This document shows, piece after piece, positions 55,569-64,000 of a DNA stretch of 64,000 nucleotides (within the stretch, counting starts at the first letter, position 1; every line of letters begins with the position of its first letter). Below the pieces are notes generated by a model. That model was not told the origin of the DNA and ran no database searches. It saw nothing but the letters and a program-made list of their open reading frames with translations. The stretch spans positions 22,791,501 through 22,855,500 of the forward strand of contig NC_088916.1 in the NCBI RefSeq assembly GCF_963576675.1, in the 5' to 3' direction. The stretch is from Euphorbia lathyris (Eukaryota; Streptophyta; Magnoliopsida; Malpighiales; Euphorbiaceae). A program made the position numbers and the translations under genes.

Positions 55569-57335
55569 TCAGTTTCCTTTAGGTACCCAATTCTTTTTGG
55601 GTCCTGACTTGTTAGGTTCAACAGGTAAAGCATCATATTTTATTTTGTGGCGACATATATTGATAGTATGGCCACTTTTTCCACAGAAGTCACAACTGAC
55701 TTTCTGTTTAGGATTCTTTACTGACTTGTCAGCACCCCAGTGCTGAGCGTGCCAGCACACCTTAGTGGTGTGTCCTAACTTCCCACAAAAGTCACACTGG
55801 ACTCTTCGCTGGGGATTTCGACTCTGCTAAGTACTTTGGTACTAAGTACCTTGATACTGAGTTCTCAGAGGAAAATTGTTTTTGTTTGGAACCTTTAATT
55901 GGTTCTGAATGGTTGTGACATCCTTCCTCAGTTTCTTGGAAACCGACTGGACTTCAGAGACAGACTCATAAATGGTTTTCATATTTTCATGTAAAACTGA
56001 GTTGTCTTGAAGAAGGTATCTGAGGTCACTCAGTTTGACCTCTTCCACCTCATCACAGCGCCTGCTGAGTGCTCTAACCTTTTTATTACACTTCTTAACA
56101 AGTGTATAGAGATCACTCAGGGCATTAACCATATCGTTTCTGAGCTGGGGAAGAGAAATTACCTCATTTGATTGCTCTTCATCATCTGATGCGATGGATG
56201 GGTCAGCATGCTCAGAGACGCATGGCTCAGCAAGTTCGTCAGCCATAAAGCATATCTTTGCTGACTCGGTGGACTCAGTTTCTGTTGATGAAGATTCATC
56301 ACTGTCACTCCAAGTAGCCACCATTGCCTTCTTCCCACTCTTCTTGTCTTTCCTCAGCGTGGGGCAGTTCGACTTAATATGGCCAGCTTGATGGCACTCA
56401 AAGCATGTAATGGGCTTTGAGCTATCCTTCTTGAATTTGCTGTCACTTGAGTCAGCCTTATACTTGTCAAATTTTCTATAAGGCTTTTTGGAGTATTTGT
56501 CATTTCTTTTGAACAGCCTCTTCATTTTCCTTGTGAACATAGCCATCTCCTCATCATCAGTTGAACTCCCGTCAGTGGAGTCAGCCTTCATGACAAGTGA
56601 CTTCTGCTTCTTGTCATCAGATTTTTCCTTCACCTCAAAGTTTTTCATGGATATCTCATGGGTCAGCAATGAACCGATGAGTTCGTCATATTTGTAGGTG
56701 GTTAAATCCTGAGCTTCCTCAACTGCTGTCTTCTTTGCTTGCCAGTCTTTTGGAAGACTCCTGAGTATCTTTTTGACTTGTTCTTCCTCAGTGAAGATTT
56801 TCCCAAGTCTCTTGAGCTCATTAATGATGTTGGTGAACCTTGCGTTCATGTCTAAAATGCCCTCATCATTGTTCATCTCGAACAGCTCGTACAGTCTCAT
56901 CTGCTGATTCACCTTGGATTCTTTTACTTTGTTTGTTCCCTCGTAGGTGACTTCCAGCTTCTTCCAGATCTCTTGTGCCGACTCACAACCTGAGATTTTA
57001 TTATATTCTGCAGCATCGAGCGCACAGTGAAGCATATTAATAGCCGAAGCATGGTTTTGAAGCTTCTTGAGATCATCCTCTGTCCATTCAATCTCAGCTT
57101 TAACAACTGACTGGCCAGCAACAACTTTCACAGGTACAAACGGGCCTTGGACTATAGATAGCCAGGCACTCATGTTTGTAGCTTGAATGAAGTTCTTCAT
57201 CCTATTCTTCCAAAAGGTATAGTTTGACCCGAAGAATAGGGGAGGCCTAGTAATGGACAGCCCCTCAGGTAATATCTGAGTTGTCTGGTTTCCAGGGAGA
57301 AACCGAGTGCTGTTTTCACCCATGATATGGATCAA
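55569..57335 (-). pseudogene. Copia-A Gag, two nonsense codons
   Basis: One frame from 57,335 (the start homologous to Copia-B is the Met at 57,323, MGENSTR) to TGA at 55,569, interrupted by TAG at 55,842-55,844 and again near 55,827. Both fall in a degenerate Tyr-Gln-Ser-Thr stretch and would be repaired by CAG or AAG. The N-terminal half is the UBN2-type gag domain (FWKNRMKNFIQATNMSAW, AQEIWKKLEVTYEG, LTHEISMKNF). One CCHC knuckle (CFECHQAGHIKSNC) precedes an acidic Ser-rich spacer and a coiled coil. Two more knuckles (CDFCGKLGHTTKVC, CDFCGKSGHTINIC) follow the stops. Truncated Gag would lack the last two knuckles. Gag forms the virus-like particle that packages element RNA. Confidence 0.88.
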
Positions 57336-57371
57336 CTCAAGGTTGTTAGACCTTTAGTAATGAGCTTTTAA

Positions 57372-57383
57372 GCTCTGATACCA
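57372..57383 (-). other. Primer binding site of Copia-A
   Basis: Minus strand TGGTATCAGAGC, two bases inside the 5' LTR, complementary to the 3' end of initiator methionine tRNA, the usual primer of plant Copia elements. Confidence 0.95.
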
Positions 57384-58136
57384 CTTGTTGGTCCCTTGTA
57401 AGGTTGCAAATATAGTTCCAAGGGGGGGGTTAGGAACTATTTTACCTTTTTAAAATGATTAGGGCAGATTTCTTTCCTTTGAGAAAAGATTATGTAACAG
57501 CGGCACTTAGCAATCAGCAAGACACTGGCTTAGTCAACTAGTGACTAGGTCAGCTTCGTTGCTTAGGTCAGGAAATAGCACTTAGAGTCTATTCCTGAAC
57601 TAACTCGTTGGTAGTGCACAACTCAGCTTGACCTCTTTTACTTGGTCAGTTTTAGTTTGTTTTAAGCAAGCAATATATTAAGGAGTTAAGGGTTAGAAAT
57701 ACTTCACTCAGCGGAGTTATCCAGGTTCGGCTTCTTCTAAGCCTACGTCCTGTCCTCGGAACACGTTCCGAGATTTCCAATTCACTACTGAGCTCTTTAA
57801 AGGTAGAGACTCGAAAACCCTTTACAAATCAGAAGCTGAGTATAACAAGAGTACCTTCCTCTATACCTCTACTCACTTCTATTCTATTTCACTAAGTACT
57901 AAAACCGAGTACTTAGCTTCTCCTTTCTATTCCTAGAAATGATTAAGATTTGTCCTAAACAACAATTGCTAGAACACCTTAGATGATTGAGGATCAATCA
58001 CTCTAGACTTTTACACAGATGAATAAGCTTGTAGTGTAAGAATTTGCTTTGCTTTTAATGGAGAACTTTTATACACGTTTGGTCAGCGTAACGGCTTTTG
58101 CTCAAAGTTCTCTCTTGAATGTGGATTTTGAATGCT

Positions 58137-58145
58137 CTATTTATA
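58137..58145 (-). promoter_or_regulatory. Likely TATA box of Copia-A
   Basis: Minus strand TATAAATAG inside the 5' LTR; conserved in the 3' LTR at 49,175-49,183. A 25-bp palindrome lies 20-45 bp upstream. Confidence 0.65.
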
Positions 58146-58164
58146 GAGAGCTGTGAGAGCTTCT

Positions 58165-58189
58165 GGTTATTTCGAATTTCGAAATAACC
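58165..58189. promoter_or_regulatory. Perfect palindrome upstream of the LTR TATA box
   Basis: GGTTATTTCGAA, a single T, then TTCGAAATAACC. Intact in both LTRs of Copia-A. Its place just upstream of the TATA box makes it a candidate site for a dimeric transcription factor; the TTCGAA core is similar to heat-shock-type or TCGA palindromes, but I cannot assign a factor. Confidence 0.55.
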
Positions 58190-58737
58190 GTTGGAGGGAA
58201 ACGGCTACAGGTCGTTTTCACTCAGTCTGTCAGCAGTTCTCTTGGCCAATCAGATTCCAGCATCTTCTGTTCTTCGGTCAGTGTGACAGTATGTTCCTCC
58301 ATTTTAGGTAACGTCAACCAGACAGCTTGCTGCGTCTTCTGGTCTTTACTAAAAGAGGAAATACTTTGTTTGGAAGCTGTCTTGTGGTCAGCAGCTGTCT
58401 TGTACGTTTTGTCGAGACAGCTCAGCAGCTTCTAGCCGAAGTTGTCTACGTGGATCTTCTGGATCCTTCTTTGCTCAGCATGCGTTTCATTACTTCAACG
58501 GCAGCGTTTTGAAATACGCGGGCTGAGTGATCTTGGGCTTGTTTGACTTGGGCCTTGACTTCCATATAGGGCTTGAGCCTTATGATCTTTATGTCTTATA
58601 ATAAATTATAAACTCAATATTGAACAAACACATTAGTAACAATAAATCAAAGCATTTAAACTTAGTGTGTTGTAGAATATTTAATTTCACTTAATTAATT
58701 TTGTCAAATCAAAATCCTGTGGAAAGGTGTTTCAACA

Positions 58738-61660
58738 CATGCTTCATCCTGCTGTGTTGGACTGGATTTTTAGATAGATCAATGGCACTTTTGTTGTCGC
58801 ATTTTATCTCTATTGTCTTTGTTTTGACTCCGTAATCCTCAAGCTGTTGCTTTATCCATAGGACTTGTGCAACACAGCTTCCAGCAGCCACGTACTCAGC
58901 TTCAGTTGTAGACAGAGCTACGGATGATTGCTTCTTGCTAAACCAAGATACTAGACAGCTTCCAAGGAAATGACATCCTCCTGAAGTACTCTTCCGTTCT
59001 AGCTTATCTCGTCCATAGTCAGCATCAGTATATCCAATGAGTGTGAAGTCATTTGAGGTTGGATACCATAGACCTGCATCAACTGAGCTTTGCAAGTATC
59101 TAAAAATTCTTTTTACAGCAGTTAGATGAGATTCCCTGGGGTCAGCTTGATATCTAGCACAATAGCATACTGAGTATTGAATATCCGGTCTACTGGCAGT
59201 GAGATAGAGTAAAGAACCTATCATACCTCGATAGAGTTTACTATCAATTGACTTACTCTTCTCATCCTTGCATAGGACAGTATCAGTACCCATGGGGGTT
59301 GATATTGGTTTGCAATCTACCATGCTGAATTTCTTTAACATTTCCTTGGTGTACTTAGACTGACTTATAAAGATGCCATTCTTACCTTGCTTGATTTGAA
59401 GTCCAAGGAAGAAGTTGAGTTCACCCATCATGGACATTTCGAACTCAGTTTGCATCTGTTGGCTAAATTCTTTGCACAAAGATTCGTCAGTAGCACCAAA
59501 AATTATATCATCTACAAATATCTGTGCAAGTAGGGTATGTTTACCCTTTTTCTTAATAAACAAGGTTGTGTCAGCTTTTCCCCTGACATAGTTCCTGGTC
59601 AACAGGAAGTTGGTCAACCTCTCATACCAAGCTCTTGGAGCTTGCTTTAGGCCGTACAGGGCCTTTTTGAGTTTATAAACGTGGTTTGGAAATTTTGGAT
59701 CTTCAAACCCAGGAGGTTGATTAACATATATCTCTTCGTTTATAAAGCCATTAAGAAACGCACTTTTTACATCCATTTGGTATAGTTTAAAGTTCATGTA
59801 ACTGGCATAGGCACACAATATACGTATAGCTTCTAATCTAGCAACAGGAGCAAATGTTTCTCCATAGTCTATACCCTCTTGCTGACTATAGCCTTGGGCT
59901 ACAAGTCGAGCTTTGTTTCTAATCACATTTCCATGCTCATCTAGCTTATTTCTAAAGACCCACTTGGTTCCTATGGGCTTTTGATTCCTAGGTTTAGGTA
60001 CTAAATCCCATACCTCATTTCTGGTGAATAGGTCAAGCTCTTCTTGCATAGCATTGATCCAATATTCATCTTGCTCAGCATCAGCAAAGTTCTTTGGCTC
60101 ATGTATTGAGACGAATGCAACATTACTGAGGTATTTTCTAAGCTGATCTCTGGTCATTAATTTGTTGTTGGCGGCATCAAGAATGGCTTGTTCTGTATGT
60201 CCTCTTGGGATCTTTATTTCCTTGGGCAGTGTTGAGTCGTTTGGAAGAGGTGTTTCTACAATCTCTACAGGAATAGATTGGTCAGCAAATGATATTTCAA
60301 TTTCTTGCTTACCTTGGGTCAGCTCCTGTATAGTTGACACAGAGGCTTCTGGTTGATCAGCGGAAGCTGAGCCTGGTTCATCTTCTTCAGGCTGAGCTGA
60401 CTTACCTGTAGGGTCAGTTTCATCGAACTCAACATGTACAGACTCTTCTACAACCTGAGTTCTTTTATTAAATACTCTATATGCTTTACTGTTTGTTGAG
60501 TACCCTAAAAAGATTGCCTCGTCAGCTTTAGCATCAAATTTAGCAAGGTTGTCTTTTGTATTGAGTATAAAGCATTTACACCCAAAGGCACGAAAGTATC
60601 CAATGTTGGGCTTTCGTCCTTTCCAAAGCTCATATGGGGTTTTCTTAAGTATAGGTCTAACTAGAGCCCTATTCAGTATGTAACATGTCGTGTGAACAGC
60701 TTCACCCCAGAAGTACTTTGGAAGCCTATTTTCACTCAGCATTGTCCTAGCTATTTCGACAATGGTTCTATTTTTCCTTTCAACGACCCCATTTTATTGA
60801 GGTGTTCTAGGAGCAGAGAAGTTGTGGTCAATACCACTGGTTTCATAGAATTCATCAAACTGTTGGTTTTTGAATTCTCCACCATTGTCACTTCTAATGT
60901 GAGCTACTCTTAGGTCTTTGTCATTTTCAAGCTTTTTAATCAATGTGGTAAACATCTCGAAAGTTTCATCTTTGCTGCTCAGCAAGATGATCCAAGTGTA
61001 CCGAGAGAAATCATCTACAATAACCAAGGAAAATTTCTTACCTCCCAAGCTGAGTGGCTGGATAGGTCCGAAAAGATCCAAGTGTAGTAATTCCAATGGT
61101 CTTTTGGTTGAGACAATATTTTTGCTATGAAATGACTTTTTAGTTTGTTTGCCTTGCTGACAAGCTTTACACAGTTGATCTTTTTCAAACTTTAATTTGG
61201 GTAATCCCTCAACTAATTGCTTTCTAGCTAATTTGGCAAGAAGTTCCATGCTGACATGCCCAAGTCTTCTATGCCATAGCCAGGAGTTGTCCTCTTTAGA
61301 CACTAAGCATATGTTTTTAGAAAACTGTTTTTCTAAGTTTAACATGTATACATTTTCTACACGAGGGGCAGTTAAAATTAATTCATTTGTATTTCCCTCG
61401 AGTATTTGACACTTAGTATCATCAAATACAACCTTTCTGCCGCTCTTGCAAAGCTGAGCTACACTCAGCAGATTGTATTTGAGGCCTTTAACTAAGGAGA
61501 CAGACTCAATAGTTGGGTTACCTCCGATAGTACCTGAGCCGACTATCTTACCCTTCTTGTTGTCTCCAAAGCTTACACTTCCACCTCGTTTAAGCTCTAG
61601 TGTGATGAACTGAGTTTCATCACCTGTCATATGCTTGAGCATGCGCTGTCTATATACCAT
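58738..61660 (-). pseudogene. Copia-B pol, N-terminal part, interrupted by Copia-A
   Basis: Protease, integrase, RT and RNase H of a relative of Copia-A. Lesions: a one-base deletion near 61,634 in the protease active-site region (the frame from the ATG at 61,660 is out of register until there); a TAA at 60,794-60,796 within integrase, where CAA of the P-Q-Q-N-G-V motif is expected; and the Copia-A insertion at 58,738. Integrase HHCC and DDE residues, RT (YVDD-type FVDDIIFG) and RNase H (TEAEYVAAG) are otherwise present. The pol continues at 48,424-48,256. The ORF end at 58,709 is an artefact of reading into the Copia-A LTR. Gag and pol share one frame separated by a TAG at 61,705-61,707. Confidence 0.92.
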
Positions 61661-61704
61661 AGTTTTGACTTCTCCACGTATGTCAAGCCGACCTGCAGTT
61701 TAAA

Positions 61705-63498
61705 CTATTCATTTTTAGGTACCCAATTCCTTTTGGGTCCTTTCTTGTTAGTATAAACAGGTGCAAAATCATATTTTAACTTGTGACGGCATACTTTTAT
61801 GGTGTGGCCTGGCTTACCACAGAAATCACAAAAAGGTACCCTTTGTGGGTTGAACTGAGTATGGTCAGCATTATTGTGTTGGGCATGCCAACATACTTTT
61901 GTGGTATGCCCTTTTCTTCCGCAGAAGTCACATTGGACAGTCCGCTTGTTATGCCAACACACATCCTTTGTGTGTCCCCTTTTTCCACAACACTCACATT
62001 GAGTGAATTGTTTATGCTGACTAGTATTTGCGTACTCAGCATGGGGTTTATTTCTATTTGAGCCCTTCCCTTGACTCTGTAACATTGTGATATCCTTTCT
62101 AAGTTTCTTTGACTCAGATTGAACCTCCGTGACAAACTTATGTAAGATTTGCATGTTGGTATGAAAGTCAGAGTTGTCCTGGAGAAGATATCGGAGGTCA
62201 CTCAGCTTGACCTCTTCAATCTCATCACAGCGCCTGCTGAGTGCCTTAATCTTTTTGTTACACTTTTTGGTTAGTGTATATAAGTCACTCAGGGCATTTA
62301 CCATTTCGTTTCTAAGTAAGAGTAAGGATGTTACCTCATTGCTGTGATCCTCCTGGTCAGTTTCATCAGAAAGGTCAGCTTGCTCAGATTGGGATCGGTC
62401 AGCTCCATCATCTGCCATAAAGCATATGTTGGCTGTTTCATTTTGCTCAGCTTCAGATGATGTTGATTCGTCACTGTCACTCCATGTGGCTACCATAGCC
62501 TTTTTGCTTCCCTTCTTCTCTTTCTTGAGATTGGGACAGCTTGACTTGATGTGCCCAGTTTGATGACACTCAAAACATGTGACAGACTTCGAGCTGTCCT
62601 TCTTGTACTTGTCACTTGACTCAGCTTTATACTTATCATTTCTTCTAAATGACCTTTTGCTGTTTCTATCATTTCTCCTGAACAGCTTTTTCATCTTTCT
62701 GGTGAACATGGCCAATTCCTCATCATCAGTTGACTCCGCTTCAGTTGAGTCAGCTTTCATGACAAATGACTTTTGTTTCTTATCTTCTGATTTTTCTTTC
62801 TCTTTGGCTTCAAAGTTTTTCATAGAGATTTCATGGGTCAGCAGGGATCCGATCAACTCATCATATTTGTAGGTAGTCAAGTCTTGGGCTTCTTCTACAG
62901 CTGTTTTCTTTGCTTGCCAGCTCTTGGGCAGACTTTTCAGAATTTTCTTCACCTGTTCTTCTTCAGTGAAGTTCTTTCCAAGCCTTTTTAGCTCATTTAT
63001 AATGTTTGTGAACCTTGCGTTCATTTCTGAGATGTCTTCATTCTCCTTCATTTCAAACAGCTCGTAGAGTCTCATATGTTGATTGACTTTAGACTCCTTA
63101 ACTTTGCTTGTGCCTTCATAGGTTACTTCAAGCTTCTTCCAAATCTCCTGTGCTGACTCGCAACCTGAAATCTTATTGTATTCTGCAGCATCTAACGCAC
63201 AGTGAAGCATGTTTATAGCCGAAGCATTATTTTGTAATTTTTTGAGGTCATCCTCTGTCCACTCAGCCTCACTTTTAACAATTTTCTCATCGTTAACAGT
63301 TTTGTATGGCACATGTGGACCTTGAACAATTGCAAGCCATGCACTCATGTTTGTGGCTTGAATAAAGTTTTTCATCCTATTCTTCCAGAATGTATAATTT
63401 GACCCAAAGAATAGGGGAGGTCTAGTGATTGATAGTCCCTCAGGGAGTATCTGTGTTGTTTGGTTTCCTGGAAGGATCCGAGTGCTATTCTCACCCAT
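61705..63498 (-). CDS. Copia-B Gag, intact, four zinc knuckles
   Basis: 597 codons without interruption, starting MGENSTR 49 bp inside the primer site. It has a UBN2-type gag domain in residues 20-240, a basic and Ser-rich stretch, and one CCHC knuckle at 308-321 (CFECHQTGHIKSSC). A spacer with a coiled-coil-like segment (LSDLYTLTKKCNKKIKALSRR) follows. Three tandem knuckles lie at 501-514 (CECCGKRGHTKDVC), 523-536 (CDFCGRKGHTTKVC) and 557-570 (CDFCGKPGHTIKVC). It ends at TAG, after which the same frame runs open into protease. Gag is the particle protein that binds and packages element RNA; the knuckles are its nucleic-acid-binding part. The gene is intact even though the element is dead. 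Confidence 0.92.
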   Translation of the reverse strand: MGENSTRILPGNQTTQILPEGLSITRPPLFFGSNYTFWKNRMKNFIQATNMSAWLAIVQGPHVPYKTVNDEKIVKSEAEWTEDDLKKLQNNASAINMLHCALDAAEYNKISGCESAQEIWKKLEVTYEGTSKVKESKVNQHMRLYELFEMKENEDISEMNARFTNIINELKRLGKNFTEEEQVKKILKSLPKSWQAKKTAVEEAQDLTTYKYDELIGSLLTHEISMKNFEAKEKEKSEDKKQKSFVMKADSTEAESTDDEELAMFTRKMKKLFRRNDRNSKRSFRRNDKYKAESSDKYKKDSSKSVTCFECHQTGHIKSSCPNLKKEKKGSKKAMVATWSDSDESTSSEAEQNETANICFMADDGADRSQSEQADLSDETDQEDHSNEVTSLLLLRNEMVNALSDLYTLTKKCNKKIKALSRRCDEIEEVKLSDLRYLLQDNSDFHTNMQILHKFVTEVQSESKKLRKDITMLQSQGKGSNRNKPHAEYANTSQHKQFTQCECCGKRGHTKDVCWHNKRTVQCDFCGRKGHTTKVCWHAQHNNADHTQFNPQRVPFCDFCGKPGHTIKVCRHKLKYDFAPVYTNKKGPKRNWVPKNE

Positions 63499-63546
63499 TT
63501 TTAGGGATCAGCTCAAGATTGTTAAATCTTTGAGTAGTGAGCTTAG

Positions 63547-63558
63547 GCTCTGATACCA
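63547..63558 (-). other. Primer binding site of Copia-B
   Basis: Minus strand TGGTATCAGAGC, two bases inside the 5' LTR, identical to that of Copia-A; initiator methionine tRNA type. Confidence 0.95.
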
Positions 63559-63560
63559 CT

Positions 63561-64000
63561 TGTTGGTCCCTGGTAATTAGTTCCAAGGGGGGGTTAGGAA
63601 CTAATATAATTTTTTCGCGTTTTAATTAAGCTGACTGGAAGTTATTTTGAGAGTTTATTAACTCACCTTTTTGGTCAGCTTGGTGAGATATGTTTGAAGA
63701 CAGCTTTAGTCAGATGTTGACTAAAGTTGTTTTCTTGTGAGTTGAGAATTGACACTCTTGGAGGTCAGCTTCTTAACTCAGCACCACTTATTTACTCAAG
63801 GTCAGCTTAGGCAATTTATATGCTGAGTAAATATAGTAAACAACACATACAATATAAAAGAGAGTTCAGAGATTACTCAGTATCACTTATCCTGGTTCGG
63901 CCTCTCTGCCTACGTCCAGTCCCCAGAGTCCTCCGGGCTTTTTGAATCCAATACTGAGCTCTTTAACGGTAGAGCACAAACCAATTACAAGGCAGTTGAA
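63561..64000 (-). repeat. 5' LTR of Copia-B (partial, runs off the window)
   Basis: The last 440 bp (in element orientation) of the 5' LTR, matching 36,592 onward of the 3' LTR with about six transitions. The remaining roughly 970 bp, the second GTAAT target copy and the Gypsy sequence beyond are outside the window. Confidence 0.92.

Larger units (their letters stand above)
48425..58737 (-). mobile_element. Copia-A, complete SIRE-type Copia element, 10.3 kb
   Basis: Both LTRs, primer binding site, gag, an uninterrupted pol, a third ORF and the polypurine tract are present. A perfect target duplication CATGC (48420-48424, 58738-58742) shows it inserted in the pol gene of Copia-B, after the codon for Met-Lys-His that follows the RNase H. 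LTR divergence of about 0.7% by eye marks a recent insertion. Gag has two nonsense codons and the third ORF one, so it is probably not autonomous today, although its pol could act in trans. Confidence 0.95.
57386..58737 (-). repeat. 5' LTR of Copia-A
   Basis: 1,352 bp, TG...CA ends, nearly identical to the 3' LTR. Transcription of the element must start inside it, running leftwards. Confidence 0.95.
36592..64000 (-). mobile_element. Copia-B, SIRE-type Copia element carrying two nested insertions
   Basis: In minus orientation: 5' LTR (63,561 to beyond the edge), tRNA-Met-type primer site, gag, pol, a third ORF, polypurine tract and 3' LTR. A CACTA element (38,432-44,646, TSD TAG) lies after the third ORF. 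Copia-A (48,425-58,737, TSD CATGC) lies in pol. The large gag with several zinc knuckles, LTRs over 1.3 kb and an additional ORF after pol point to the SIRE (Sirevirus) lineage. It is inserted in the integrase of a Gypsy element. Inactive: protease frameshift, nonsense codons and two insertions. Confidence 0.9.

Noticed and set aside
58709..58737. Last codons of the 677-codon pol frame
   Set aside because: They are Copia-A LTR sequence read in frame; the true pol continues at 48,424.
61634..61660. ATG at 61,660 as the start of Copia-B pol
   Set aside because: The first codons are out of register with the protease because of a one-base deletion near 61,634.
1..64000. CRISPR arrays, rRNA genes, bacterial operons
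   Set aside because: No regularly spaced identical repeats, no rRNA wording, and clear spliced plant genes and plant transposons throughout.

Overview
This window is nuclear DNA from a flowering plant, most likely a eudicot. The signs are spliced genes, a coiled-coil NLR resistance gene, a plastid-type dienelactone hydrolase, SIRE-type Copia and Tat-type Gypsy retrotransposons, an Au SINE and many AT-rich MITEs. I cannot name the species. Only two ordinary host genes are recognisable; almost everything else is mobile DNA in various states of decay.

Left part (1-10,400): no host gene. It is a dense cluster of fold-back elements with long terminal inverted repeats and target-site duplications (TSDs) of about 9 bp, the size typical of Mutator-like elements. 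Some carry other MITEs nested inside. A hAT-type element and a diverged satellite-like block lie among them.

Gene part (10,800-17,350), all on the minus strand: a dienelactone-hydrolase-family enzyme in three exons with a transit-peptide-like N-terminus, and upstream of it an apparently intact CC-NBS-LRR gene in two exons. Two GC-rich hairpins sit about 250 bp upstream of the NLR start.

Middle (18,000-31,700): a decayed Copia pol, a small Tourist-like MITE, a 1.27 kb Mutator-type element, a decayed LINE 3' end split by a foreign block of about 0.4 kb, a 5'-truncated LINE with an 18-bp TSD, and a hAT-type element with an Au SINE nested in it.

Right part (31,741-64,000) is one nested stack. 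A Tat-type Gypsy element (3' LTR, a spliced antisense ORF, and a degenerate integrase) was broken by Copia-B, a SIRE-type element. Copia-B was then hit twice: by a 6.2 kb CACTA transposon just after its third ORF, and by Copia-A, a complete 10.3 kb relative, inside its pol gene. Copia-B's 5' LTR and the rest of the Gypsy element run off the right edge. The CACTA element has no visible transposase and carries a captured exon of a PDR-type ABCG transporter plus other exon-like blocks. Copia-A has all structural parts and an uninterrupted pol, but its gag and third ORF carry nonsense codons, so it probably cannot move unaided.
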